From contig LSYV01000008.1 in assembly GCA_001584585.1 (NCBI GenBank), positions 3,167,776 through 3,208,267 on the forward strand: a DNA stretch of 40,492 nt. Reading direction: 5' to 3'. The notes beneath the pieces were generated by a model. It did no database searches. It was not told where the DNA came from and saw only the letters and a list, made by a program, of their open reading frames with translations. This document shows, piece after piece, positions 10,401 to 21,602 of this stretch (the first letter of the stretch is position 1; every line of letters starts with the position of its first letter). Both the position numbers and the translations under genes were made by a program. Source of the stretch: Gonium pectorale (lineage: Eukaryota > Chlorophyta > Chlorophyceae > Chlamydomonadales > Volvocaceae).

Positions 10401-13400
10401 CCGCCGGTCACCTCCAAGGACATTGCCTGTGTAGCGGAGCGGCGAAGCGACGAGTTAGGCCACGAGGTTGGGATGGGGACAAGCGGTGAGCGGTCGGCGA
10501 CAGGCGCGGGGAGGGAGACGCCGAGGGGCTACACGGGGACATGTGCAGCACGTGAGGAACCTGTGGGCAGTAGACCGCGGAGCCATCCGAACCGCACAAC
10601 ACCTCTGCGTTGCGCGCTGCGCGCGGTGCGCAGCGGGATGGCCCCCGCCTCCCTGCCCCCCCGACAGCTGACCTTGACTGTGGTTGCGGCCACCACGGTG
10701 AAGCAGGATGTGCGGCCGTGCAGCGCCATGCCGTTGACGATGTCGCCCCGGGACAGCAGCGCCAGCTGCGGGGCGGGGCAGGACAGAGCGGGTGAGCCGC
10801 AGAGAAGCGCGCGTGGGCGTTGGGCCGGGCCGGCAACGCCGCAGGCAGCTAGGTACGCCGGGTTTCCACACACCGTGCTTCGTATGGGCGGGGTAGCACG
10901 CCGAGGCCGCTGTGTGGGAGGAGGTCCGCAGCACAGGGCAAGCCGAATGTGGACGCGGCAAAGGACAAGCCCTAGCCTGCCAGGGTGGCTCGTGCTGACC
11001 GCCCAGGGCCAACAAGCCACCCACTCGAGCCACGAGCTCGCACCTCGCACCCACGGCCCCGCACCACGCACCCGAACCCTCACCTCGTACACGCACGGCT
11101 GCTGCCGCTTCCTCAGCCCGCCGCCCCGCCCGCCGCCTGGGCCCGCCGCCGCCACCACAGAGCCCGACCCCGTGCCGTCGCCTGCCTGGCTGCTGCCCCC
11201 GTGGCCCGGCAGACCGCCTCCGCCGCCTCCACTGCCGCCGCCTCCGGACGACGAGATGCCGGCGCAGCCCGCGCCCAGCCCCGACGCCATGTCGCCGTAG
11301 GCCGGCCCCGAGCTGCTGACACCCCCGCCGCCGCTCTTGTCCAGCGGCCGGTCGATCGGGGGCGGCACCTGGGGCGCATGGTGGTGTGCAAGACGGGGCG
11401 GCGGCAGAGAGAGGTAGGAGCTTGAATGTGGCAGGGCAGTGCTCTCGCTGTGATAAGATCGGCTGCTGCATGCCGTGCTAACCCCATAACCTCACTCGAG
11501 TCCCATGAGCCCCATGGCTCCCGTGGAAGAACACCGAAGCGGTCGCGCCATGGTAGTCCGCCCTCGAGGGTCGCACCCCCGCAGATCTCCGCGCCGCTAA
11601 TCTGGAGCCCGTTGGTGACCCTGCCGCTCTGGGTCCCGCGCCTCTGACTTCACGTCCTAGCCCCGCGCCCCGAACATCTGCCATGCCGCGCCCCAGCTCC
11701 AACGTCGCTGCCTCGCACCCCGACCGCCTCGCCGCCCCGTGCCCACCTGCCCGGGGCCCTCCGCGACCCACAGCAGCTTGGCCTGCCCCTCCACGATGAA
11801 CAGCAGGCGCTGCGGCGGGGCGGACGGGTCCGAGATGACGCTGCCCGGACTGAAAGTCTCGTCCTGGGGCGGGGAAGGGCAGGGTGGGATAGGGAAGCGC
11901 GCGGGCGCGGAAGGCAAAGGTCGTCGCGATCAGCGGTGGCGCGTAGAAGCCGTGTCAGCGAGCCATCCGAACACGTCAAAGGAAGATGACCACGGGGGGA
12001 GGCGGGCGGCTGTGTATGCCACCGCGTTGCTGTGGGGCGCTACCTGTTGGCCCACCCAAGCGGGCACCAGGCGGCCCTCCTCCCACCACCGCAGCGCTCG
12101 CTCCCACCTGGCAGTTGACGGCGATGCGAGTGAGGCTGGTGCTGGTGGCAGCGAAGTTGTTGATGGACATGCTCTGTGAGGGAGAGGAAGAGGGGGAAAA
12201 GCCCAGCAGGGGCGACAGGATGAGCGACCCAGAGTTGGCGGCAGAACCTCTTGTCACGTAACAAGCATACGAATGATATACAAGCAGAGCTGCCGCTGCC
12301 ATACACCCACAAGACTGACAGATGACGGCAACCCCAGGTCCATTTGCGGGTCCATACGTCACTGCCCTCCACTGCCCTGCCGCCCGGGGCCAGGGCAGCT
12401 CCTCCGCTCCTCCTGCGCGCCCCCACCTGCAACACCTCGAGCCGCGCCGCGATGGATTTTTGCAGCTGGTTCCGGAGCAGTCGGTTGTAGCCCACTTTGG
12501 AGATGATTGCGAACTCGGTGGGCTGCGTGGCGCCGGGGAGACGTGAGCACACAGGCTCGTCAACACGGGGAGGACGGAGGGAGAAGGTGTGGGGCGAGCG
12601 GACGGGCGGAGCGACGGCAAATAGCGCGTGGGCTGCGGTGCGTCGCGGGCACGGCGGGGAGGCGACGTGAGGACACAGATTTCTGGACACGGGGCGGGGG
12701 AAGGGCCTGCGCACCTGGGTGCAGCGCGCGGAGAAGTTCCGCCGCTTGTCCATGGGGACTGCCCCCGCGCCCGGCGCGGCGCCGCTGTTGCTGCCGCCCC
12801 CGCCGCCTCCTGCGCCTGCCGCGCCGCCCGCCCCGGCAGCGCCGCTGACGCCCCCTCCGGGCGCCAGCCGCTCCGGCCCCAGCGACGAGAGGTTGCCAAA
12901 GTGCTGGCCGGTGGTCCGCACCGCCACCTCCTCGGGCGCGTGGCGGCTGTCGCTGGAGCGCGTCAGCAGCACCTCGCCCTGCGCGCGTCGGTGGGGGGAG
13001 TGGGGAATAAAGACAGGGTTTGGTAGGAGCAAAGGGGCCAGGGTTGGCACTTGGCTGGGCAGCCCACTACTGAACCGTGTACGCCTGTGCGCGTATACGC
13101 CTGGCCATCGAGCATAGCGCCAGCGCGGAGGGGTACCGTACTCCCATTGGCCAGGCGGCATAAGGGCCACTGCGCAGGGCCAGGGCGGGCGCGGCGACAC
13201 ACGCCCAGACGCACCTTGAGGATGATGTAGCTGAAGTCCACTTTGTCGCCCTCTTCGAACAGGATCGTGCCTACAGGTTGTGCAAGGGGCGGGGCGGAAG
13301 CGCCAAGATGTTTAGGGAAAGAAAGCAGCTGGTTAAAGAACGGGCAAGGCGACCTGAGCGACAATGAGAGAGAACTGGGACGGGGCGGGCTTGCCGGCGA

Positions 13401-16400
13401 TGGAGCCCTTGAGCCAAAGGCTTATATGCACATGCCAGAAGCGCCATACCGGATGTAAAACCCATCTCCCCGTGGCAGCGCCCGTGTTAGCACGCGCCAG
13501 AATGGGCCCGTCTCCCAAAACCCGTTGCACAGAACGCCGAAGGTTCGACCGCTTCCCCGCTATGATTGCGCGCCGGCTCCAGTCCCATGCCCAGACGCCG
13601 TTTCGCCCGGTTCGCTACGTCCCCAGCCGGTCCCCTTGCCGCTCCCGCTCCCGCCCTCACCCGCGACCCCGACCCGCCCCCGATCCCGCTGACCCCGAAA
13701 CCCACCCTCCGGCAGCGCCAGGAACTCCGCCAGCCCGCACAGCTCGGCTCGGAACTCTGGGTCCGTGGCGCGGAATAGTTCCGTAACCGACAATAGCGAG
13801 GCCAGGTCGGCCATCACGCTGGGCTGCCGCGACGACCTGGCGAGGGGGGGCGGTGACGGGGCGGGAGAAAGGTGAGAGAAGAGAAAGCCACCCGGTGAGG
13901 TTTGGTTGCAGGCACCCCGAAGCACCCCGATTCGAGATGCCCTCGGCAACTATCCTCCGGTCCTCCCCGCAAGTGGCAAGAGGGGACAGGCGAGAAAGTA
14001 GGGGTAAAACCGTGGACATGGACGTGGAGGCATAAGCCACCGAAGTCAAGTCTGTGAGCATGTGAAGGGCTTGCTCCCTGCGATCCGACCCATACCCTTT
14101 CAGTCCCCGTAGCAACCGCAGCACCCCAAGTTGCCAGCTGCCTCACTTGTTCGCCAACAGGCAGCTCATGGCCTTCAGGCCCTCAAAGCTCTGCCGCGCG
14201 GCCGCCTGCAGCACCAGCTGGTAGTCGGAGCGACTCAGCGCAGCGACCTGACAGCGGCTGGTGGCCTGCGGGTGCGACGATAGTGGGACACGGCAGGAAC
14301 CCCGGTTCAAAGCGGGGCTGCAGCAACGGGTGGGGCGGCGCAGTAAGCGTGGGGAGGGTGGCCCGCGGGACACGGGACCTCTGCGGGCGGGCGGCTGCAT
14401 GCGCAAAGCGCCACCCTGCCCCGAGCGACCTCAGGCCGAATCGCAGCCTCGAAGCGCGCCTGCGCCGTCCCTCCCAACCAACCTGCACAGTCGCCTTGTA
14501 GCGGTTGCCCTGCAGCGCCTCCTGGCCCAGCCGCTCCCACACCTGGCGCAAAGGGATCGCATCCGGCGTGCGGCGTTAGGCTGGGGCAAGCGCGGTGCCA
14601 CAGCGGTGCGCGGCAGCCAGAGGATCTGGCGCTGTGCACACAAATAGGCTGTAAACTCCCAGCATTGGTTGCCCAAGATAGCACGTACCTCAATCTCCCG
14701 CCCCGGTATCCGCACTGGCGTGGGCGGCCGCGACGGTTCCTTCTCAGCCTCCACCTCAGCCGTGGCCTCGCCGCTCTCGGCCTCGGCCTCGGCCTCCCCG
14801 TCCTCCGAGTAAGCGTAGCCGCCTCCCCACCGGCCGGCCCCCATGACATCGTCCTTGCGGGGCGACGACGCGTGCGGCCACGGCGGTGGAGACGGGGAGG
14901 AAGTGCGCCCGTGCCCGAGTGTTGGGGAGGGGGAGCGACCGTGCGGCAGCGGAATCGGGGAGGGCGAGCGCCCGTGGGAGGAGGTAGTCTGGCGCGATGC
15001 GCTCTGGCGGGACATGCTCTGGCGTGACGTGTTCTGACGGGAGGTGTTCTGGCGCGACGACGGAGTGGGGGACGACGCCTGCCGCCGCGGCGGTGACTTT
15101 GGTTTAGGCGGCGGTGGCGGAGGCGGAGGCGGCGGAGGGGGCGGAGGGGGCATCTCCTCCATCGTTCCTGGAGTGGAAGCATGCGGGAATGCGGATCTTT
15201 AGCTGCGGATATCGGGCAGCACTGCGGGCTGCTTCAGTGCGAAAAGGACTGGACCGGGCAGGCGCAATGCCACATAGCTGCGGCGCCCAGTGCATGCGCG
15301 GCGATTCCAAGAGCGCTGAATCCCTTCTTGCCACCCTGCGCCGATACCTTTTGCCTGCCCTCCGCACCCTTCAAGTTCTCACACCCGGCCTCTGCTCAGG
15401 CCTATCCACGCGCTCCCGCTCTCACCTGACAGCAGCCAATACGCCGAGTCGCCCAGCTCCCCCTCCTTGGTGAGGCTCTGCCCCGCCTCCAGCTCCACCA
15501 GGCGCAGTCGGTGGCAGCAGTGGTACCACACGTACAGCTGCCGCCGGTCGCTGCCGTGCCAGGGGGGCAGCTCTAGGTTGCGACCCAGCTCCGTCAGGTC
15601 GCGATACGTGGCGGCGCGCCGCTGACCGGCCGGCATGGCAAGCAGCTTCACCAGCTCGCCCGCGGCCTGCAGGGCAAGGGCAAGGGCGAGGGCGGGTGGG
15701 TGGGTGGGCAGGTGGGCAGGTGGGCGGGCGGCGCAACAGGGAACGGTCGGGGTGCGAGGAGCAGGGGAAGGGGAGCGTGTAGGGGACAGCCGCACGGGGC
15801 CGGGAGGGCCGGGGATGCGAAGCCGGGGAGGGGAGCGGAGATGCGGGGCCATGGGGAGGGCGCAGGCGGGAGGCGGCCCCAGGCAATAGTGAAGACCGTC
15901 CACGCGCGGACACGCAGCTGTTGACGGTAAGCATCAGGCCGATCCGACATCGGGTAGTGCACAGCGCAGTCCGTCTCCAAGTGCCAGTTGCAAGACGGTA
16001 TCTGGCTCGCCGGTGCAAGATGCACGACGGCGTCCCTGCTCTCTACAGCTCGTTGTGCCGCGGGCAGTACCCGCGCCCTCCATGCCAGGACCTACCACGA
16101 CCCCCATCAGCGGTCGCACGCACCTGGCGGGGCGTCATCAAGCTGGCCTTGTTGAGGGCGGCCCTGAGGTGCAGAGAGGCGGGGTGGGAGCGGCGCCGGG
16201 AGGGGAGGGGTGTGGGACACTTACGCCCATAGCAGCATCCCCGGCCACCTTCGCATGGCGGCGGAAAGTTGAGGGCTCTCCACAAGCTGCTGAAACCAGC
16301 GTGGTCCGCAGCGTCTCACGGCTCATGCATTGAAACACCCCAAACGCGGCCTAGGCAGCATCGCGCCGAACCTCCAGTCTACCATCCCCGCAAGGCTTCC

Positions 16401-17252
16401 GGCTGGCGTTCCGGGTCGTGCGCGCCTCCTGCGCACTTCGGGCTCCACAGCTGTGGGGCCCGCGCCAGAGCCAGCGCCAGCGCGGCGTCGGCCGGACGAA
16501 TGCGGGTCGCTCGCCACCCAGGTGGGCACGTGGCACGCGCCTGCGCTGTGGGCCCGTGGAGGCCGGACGCGGCGACGCCACCTGCCGCTAGCGCTCCGTC
16601 TGGAGCCCCGCCCTGGTCCCAGACACGACAAAACTCACTCGGCAATCAGGTCGGTAATGGCATCGAAGGCGCCCAAGTTCTTGCGGCTGTGGGAAGACAC
16701 GGGAGGTAGGGGCCCAGGGCATGGGACGAGTGCGGGCGCATATGTCGGGGCTTCCCTGCCGGGTGAGTTGGCGCCAAGGCGCTGAGAAGCACTGCATAAG
16801 TCGCACTGTGGCGCTCGAGGGGTCCGCGTGTTGGGTTATGGCCAGCAGCGACAGATGCATCCATGTGAGCACGCTCACTGTCCTCAGGCAATGAATACAT
16901 GGGAGAACACCTCTAAGGGTCCGGGTGACGTGCTGCTGAGAGGCGCGCATGTACTGCGTAAAGCCCGCGCGGTTACGCCGGGACGCACAAAGGCACCAGC
17001 GGGGCAGAGGTGGCCTCCAACCGCAAGCACGTTGCCCCAAGCAGCGTGAAACGTTATGACCGTCAGCACTTGCCTGAGCGCGTGAACTTTGGCCCTTAAG
17101 TTTAACAGGCGGACCGACGTCTCGGCCCGCAACCCGGGCCGGGATGGGGACATTGAGACGTCCCGCGCGCTCTCCTCATCGCTGATGCTCGCCTCCGGCT
17201 CCAGTCCCGCGATGGTCACCCTGCTGTCCTCCTTCGCAAGCTGCGGCGCCAT
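4406..17252 (-). CDS. Large protein with three cyclic-nucleotide-binding-like domains
   Basis: Twenty-five exons join in frame to about 1957 residues. Exons (high to low): 17252-17074, 16686-16639, 16163-16124, 15666-15426, 15167-14689, 14542-14483, 14265-14147, 13836-13706, 13270-13215, 12978-12715, 12522-12427, 12173-12108, 11863-11747, 11368-11084, 10765-10673, 10426-10328, 9857-9810, 9580-9433, 9192-8669, 8432-8202, 7765-6770, 6651-6106, 5904-5389, 5062-4971, 4805-4406. Domain A (about 115-385) has LEAGQSLTKEGELGDSAYWLLSG, a proline- and RQ-rich insert (172-329), then GQEALQGNRYKATV. Domain B (about 395-560) has GTILFEEGDKVDFSYIILKG and an Ala/Gly insert. Domain C (about 590-790) has SPGSVISDPSAPP, a FIVEG strand, a Gly/Ser insert and RGDIVNGMALHGR. 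The canonical GELAL/RxA phosphate cassette is weak in A and degraded in B and C, so ligand binding is doubtful. Residues beyond 810 are Ala/Gly/Ser/Pro-rich. No membrane spans are evident, so this is not a channel. Intron 1 appears to be GC-AG. Confidence 0.75.
6048..6052 (-). terminator. Intronic TGTAA, possible alternative 3' end
   Basis: On the minus strand TGTAA lies at 6052-6048, with another at 6020-6016, both inside the intron between exons 22 and 23 of the cyclic-nucleotide-binding-like gene. If exon 22 is not spliced, its frame stops at 6072-6070, only 18 bases before the first motif. The gene may therefore end here in some transcripts. Confidence 0.3.
10188..10220. repeat. Diverged copy of exon-16 sequence inside the next intron
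   Basis: These 33 bases match 10325-10357 (the 3' end of exon 16 plus three intron bases of the cyclic-nucleotide-binding-like gene) at 30 positions. On the minus strand both read through an ALRDLV coding motif. The copy lacks a good donor, so it looks like a decayed local duplication rather than a used alternative exon. Confidence 0.5.
15691..15731. repeat. GGTGGG-type minisatellite in an intron
   Basis: Five to six imperfect units of GGTGGG, GGCAGG or GGCGGG lie in the intron before exon 4 of the cyclic-nucleotide-binding-like gene. The G runs are on the plus strand, so the minus-strand transcript would be C-rich. The DNA strand has the run spacing expected of a G-quadruplex. Confidence 0.7.
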
Positions 17253-17934
17253 GTTGCGTCGAAGGACCGTCACTCCACTAGCAGAGCCACACGTTTCTCC
17301 TGAATTAATAATACAAGTATTTCATTGCATAATGTATAGCGCACACATTGGCGCTTGACGATAGCGCAGGTATGGTATTTGCCTCATAGTGCTCCTAGCC
17401 AAATTTTCATTGCCCTATACTGTGAAGGATGTATAGTGTTCAGAGTGAGACGCAATGCCCGGGGCCGTTTGGCTCGGGTCGTTTCAGTACACGTCCCCGT
17501 TAAAACGGCCCAATAATGGCTCGGTACAGTCACGCCTTCACCTGCTTATATTGAACCCCTGTAAGCTTGATTGGCGCCGTTCACGTGGGCGCCGTTGCCC
17601 TTTTATCAGGAATTCTCTCGCCTTCACGCCTTGCCGATCCCGAGTTATCGATCTGTATTCACACTTCAAACAAATGCTAGGTCCGTTGGCTGGGCCACTA
17701 GGCGCGCTGGCTGCAACACCTTGCGGGCATGCGGCTCGGGCGCTGCGCTGCTTGTCATACACCGGCACATGGTCGCTTGCATCGGACGTGTCGGGCTGGC
17801 GGCATGGCGACAGGGATGACGCGTGCCGGCCATCATCATCCCGAGCGCCGACACTCCACTCCACGCTGGTAGACAGCCGGTGCCTCGGGAGGCCTGAGAG
17901 ACGCATCGCCTTCGGGCCTGCTTGGGGTGAGGTT
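17253..17934. promoter_or_regulatory. Divergent intergenic region between CNB-like and TMEM70-like genes
   Basis: The two flanking genes start outward from this segment, so it must hold both promoters. The part from about 17300 to 17440 is distinctly AT-richer than its surroundings (AATTAATAATACAAG, GCATAATGTATAG), as expected of a promoter or nucleosome-depleted region in a GC-rich genome. No specific factor site is claimed. The frame of the TMEM70-like first exon stays open through much of the segment, with in-frame ATGs at 17455 and about 17674, but its composition there does not look coding. Confidence 0.45.
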
Positions 17935-20603
17935 ATGATCACGTATCTGGCTGCCACGTGTGGGGGTAAGCCACTCCAAAAGTATCAAGCCTGGGTACAC
18001 GCAAGCAAGGCTCTGTCGGGTCGCTTGGTCCATGCCTACAGCCTGTGGCGCACATGCCTACAGCCTGTGGTTGCGCAGATTGGCTTATGCAGGAACCCAC
18101 GGGTCCTGGGTGCACCCTCACACGCAGGCGCCTCGACACTTTGGCCCGGTTACGCCAGCCGGTCTTACGCGGCGCAGGCCGAGCCACAGGCGGCCCCAGA
18201 GCAGCCAACCCGGCCGGGCGCCACCAATCAGGGGCAGCGGTCCCCGCCGGAGGGGCTCGCGCGGCCCCCCAATGACGTCGTCTACCATGGTCCGCTGTCG
18301 TCGCAGCATAAGTTGCTCAAGGTGCGCTGGCGGGCGGCGCGCTGGCGCGCCTAACCGCACAGACGGACAAGGCCCATTAGCGGGCCTTGCGGTGCTCTCG
18401 GGACGCGGGGCTCCCAGGCGAGGTAGCAGTAGCGCTTTGCCTGGGCTGGGCTGGGCTGGGCTGGGGTGCCCGGTCCCGCAACCAGGCATGGAAGCGCTGT
18501 CATTATGCACTGGTCCAGGTATCAATTTGTGGTTTTCGTTCAGGTCTGCGTCAGCGGGGTTTACTAACCTTTCCGAAGCCTGGCTACAGCCATACGGTTT
18601 TCGCGGCCCATCTTCGGCCTAGCCCGTTAACCCAGCCCTGCCGCCGTCCCCTCCCACGTCCTCACCCCGCCCTGGGCCGCCTGTGTCGCCCCCAACGGCC
18701 CCACCCCCGCCCCCCACCCCAGCGCATCAGTATCACCAATACGGTGGTGGCCTGCGCGGCCGCGCCCGCAATCGTGGCCTTTGCCGACAACATATCGCTG
18801 GTCAGCCGCTACGGCTTGGCCGGCTCGCTGGTCTTCTTCGGGCTCATCACCACGGGTGGGACTGGGGCCGTGGGCGGATGGGCAGATGTGTGGTTGGGTG
18901 GCTTGACAGATTGGGCGCGAGGGTTGTGAAAGGCCGTCGGGTAGCGCTTCCCAGGCTCCTGGCCGCAGGGCCGACTGCTGCCACCCCGGTCGGCCCTGCA
19001 GCACCCAGCCGTCGCGGTTCCTAAACCCTCAGGCCGCCTTTGCTTGCGCTGGGCCCTGTCCGCTCCTCAGTTGAACCTGTTCCTGCAGCTCCCCTGCCCT
19101 CCCCATCCTCGTTGTTACCCGAGCCCCGCCCCTCGTCCCCTGCCCCCCTGTTACACCCCTTGACCCCTGCTGCGTGGTGCCCCCCTGGCTCCCTCCCGGT
19201 CACGACAGGCGCGTTGCACTGGGTAGCCCACCCCTACGTTCACGAGCTGCGCTACACCGCTTCTACGGGCCAGGTGGAGGTGCGGACCACCACGCTGCTG
19301 GGCAACTCACGGTGAGGTGGTCCACGGGCTCGAGCGCGGACCGACCGCCTGCCTGGCCCTAGAACTGGTTCCGGTTTGTGCGGGGACAGGCCGCGGAGCG
19401 GATGAATAAGGCCGTGAATATGCAGTTGGTTCACGGGATGCGTTGGGCCGCGCCGTTCAGCAGGGTTCGTGTGGAAGCAGAGAGCTGTGCCCTCACGCCC
19501 TTGCCGTGTGCATGTGGCTTCGTGCTCTCTCTTGGAGGGGCGGACCGTGGCCAAAAGCGCATTTCCGCCCCCGCGCCTGGCAACACTCCCTAGTCGCTCG
19601 CTTGACGCCGCGAGCTCTCCCCGGTCTTGTTGCGTCTGCCTCCTCTGTGTCGCAGGTGGCACACGTTCAACGTGGATGACGTTCAGCCGCTGCCTTGGAA
19701 CCGGCCCGTCGCCACGTTCACGGTGAGCGGGCCCCCCTGGTCTGAACCCTCTTTTTAGAGCTCCCTGAAAGCGGCGGCCGTTTGCATGACTTTCTTGGGC
19801 TTTCTGCATGCCTGACACTGCAGCGCTGACCAAGCGGTTTACCGGTAGAGTATGGATGCTACCGGTCTACATTGACTTCATTGCCATGTGTTTCGCCCCT
19901 TCCACAGCTCCTAACACCGCCGCCAGGCTTCTGCCCGCGCTTGCCTCCATGAACGTGCGCTGCTCCTCCCAAGACTTTCCGCTTCGCCCTCAAAACGCTG
20001 CCATACATCTCCCGCCCTGGCCAGGCCCGCGGGCGCTTCTACTACATCGACGTGTTCTCGTTTCCGGACGAGGCGCTGCTGCGCCGCCTCACACCCGACG
20101 AGGCGGATGTGCCGCAGGTGGGGCCGGGCTGATAGGGTTGAGGGCAGGCTCGCTGGAGACGTTCGGGCGCGCCTTGCGGTGGGGCGCTGGCGGTGGCGGC
20201 GCGGGGGGGTCGACTCTGGGCACAGAGGAAGGGCGGCACGGGAAGCGGAGACGCAAGCCGGGTCGGCCGGCGGGCAGCCGGCGGCTGCAAGTCAGCCGCT
20301 GCCTCGTGGGACCAAGGGGCGCTGAGCCGCTGGCACGTGTGGGGTGCGGGTGTCAGCATGGCTGTGCGAAACGTGATGGCCTGCTGGCGTCTGGTGCAGC
20401 CGCCACCCGCAGCCTGCCAATCGCAGCGTCTCCACATCCCACCCTGCGCTGCACGCTAGGGCTGCTGGTGACGACCATCCGAATAACTATTACTTCTTTT
20501 TTGCACATCAATTCGCGCATCCTTACGCCGTGTTGCCTCTGTGCGCTGCTGCTGGGCCCCGGGGCTGCAGGGCTACAAGGACAAGGACGACGATGATGAC
20601 TGA
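17935..20603 (+). CDS. TMEM70-like mitochondrial inner-membrane assembly factor
   Basis: Six exons join in frame to about 288 residues: 17935-18321, 18723-18855, 19209-19311, 19656-19722, 19974-20117, 20571-20603. The N-terminus is Arg/Ser/Ala-rich and contains SRSYAAQ, a typical mitochondrial presequence cleavage context. The family signature follows: VVYHGPLSSQHKLLKRIS, then two hydrophobic stretches (TNTVVACAAAPAIVAF and AGSLVFFGLITTGALHWV), then a YVHELRYT strand and FNVDDVQPLPW. This order matches TMEM70 and relatives, membrane hairpin proteins that help assemble ATP synthase and complex I. The fifth exon (FRFALK, GRFYYIDVFSF) is less conserved and uses an AAG acceptor. The last exon adds only ten residues, GYKDKDDDDD. 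ATG 17935 is my choice; upstream in-frame ATGs remain possible. The family call is solid; the plant-lineage role is inferred. Confidence 0.75.
18441..18466. repeat. (CTGGG)5 pentanucleotide repeat
   Basis: Five uninterrupted CTGGG units lie in intron 1 of the TMEM70-like gene, on its sense strand. Confidence 0.9.
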
Positions 20604-21602
20604 GCTTCACTGGGATTCCAGGAGCCGGGTGGGCCTGGAAGGGACGGGATGAGGGCGTCACAGCTGCAGCGGCTAGCTAGCTAGCTGGTGCTCGGTGCGC
20701 ACCACCAGCAGTGGCCATCCGCGGAGGCCCGCCGTGCACGCGACGCTACAGGCACGGCTGCTCCGGGTTGCGCCACAGTTGTGCCGACGATGCGGCGATG
20801 GGGATGACAGCGGCTGTTGCCAGGACGGCGTATGTAGCGGCTAGCATAAACACATTGATGATGGTTGGTGAATGTTACACGTCTGCCAATGAGCCGATGT
20901 TGAACGTAATCACAGCCGTTCGTCCCACCATCGCTAGGTCTTCATGTAAGGGGAGGCGGAGGTGCTGTAGTCCACAGGAAGACATGGCGTTACCACTTAG
21001 TGGGGCGCCTTGGTGACGGGGCAGTCGGCCCGACGCCTGCGCGGGCAAGTCGACGCTCGCGTCATCGAGAGGCACATGCTCGCAGAGGGTTATCTGCCAT
21101 CCATCGGCGGCATCCTCGCCCCACACCACACCGGTATATTGCGCATCAATGCAGGAACAAGCAGCACAGCCTCACGGCTCCAAAGTGGGAGATCTTTTCG
21201 CTCGCGTGACCAGCGGGGCCAGTGGCAAGTCAGGTCGTGGCAAGTCGTGGTTGAGGTATGGGTGTCGTTTGCGGACGCGCCCTTGACATAGGCCAAAGAG
21301 TGCCGCAGCTGCAAGTCGGTCACATGCCACCTCAGTGAATGCGCTGCCACGGGCTTTGCCGCAACCGCGCCGACCCGTGGGTCAATGGTTGCCGCATCGA
21401 CCTCGCACCGCACGCAGCACACCTACGGGGGCACACCGTGGCCAAACGGTGCGTCGCTGTGTGCGTGCACCTGCGCTTCCAAACGCTTAGGTCGCCTCGC
21501 TCCAGACCATTTGCTGGTAAGTGCCCCAAGGCTATCTGCTGCCTGGGCCGAAGCAGCGCGCTCCACCCGGTCTTGTAAGGCGGCTTGCGCGTTACACGCG
21601 CC
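20604..21602. other. 3' flank of TMEM70-like gene and 5' flank of J-domain gene
   Basis: This stretch is presumably 3' untranslated sequence, spacer and promoter. It contains a TGTAA at 20945-20949 (about 340 bases after the TMEM70-like stop) that could be its poly(A) signal, a (GCTA)4-type run near 20672-20686, and a short direct repeat of GGCAAGTC around 21224-21247. No gene is recognised. Confidence 0.45.
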
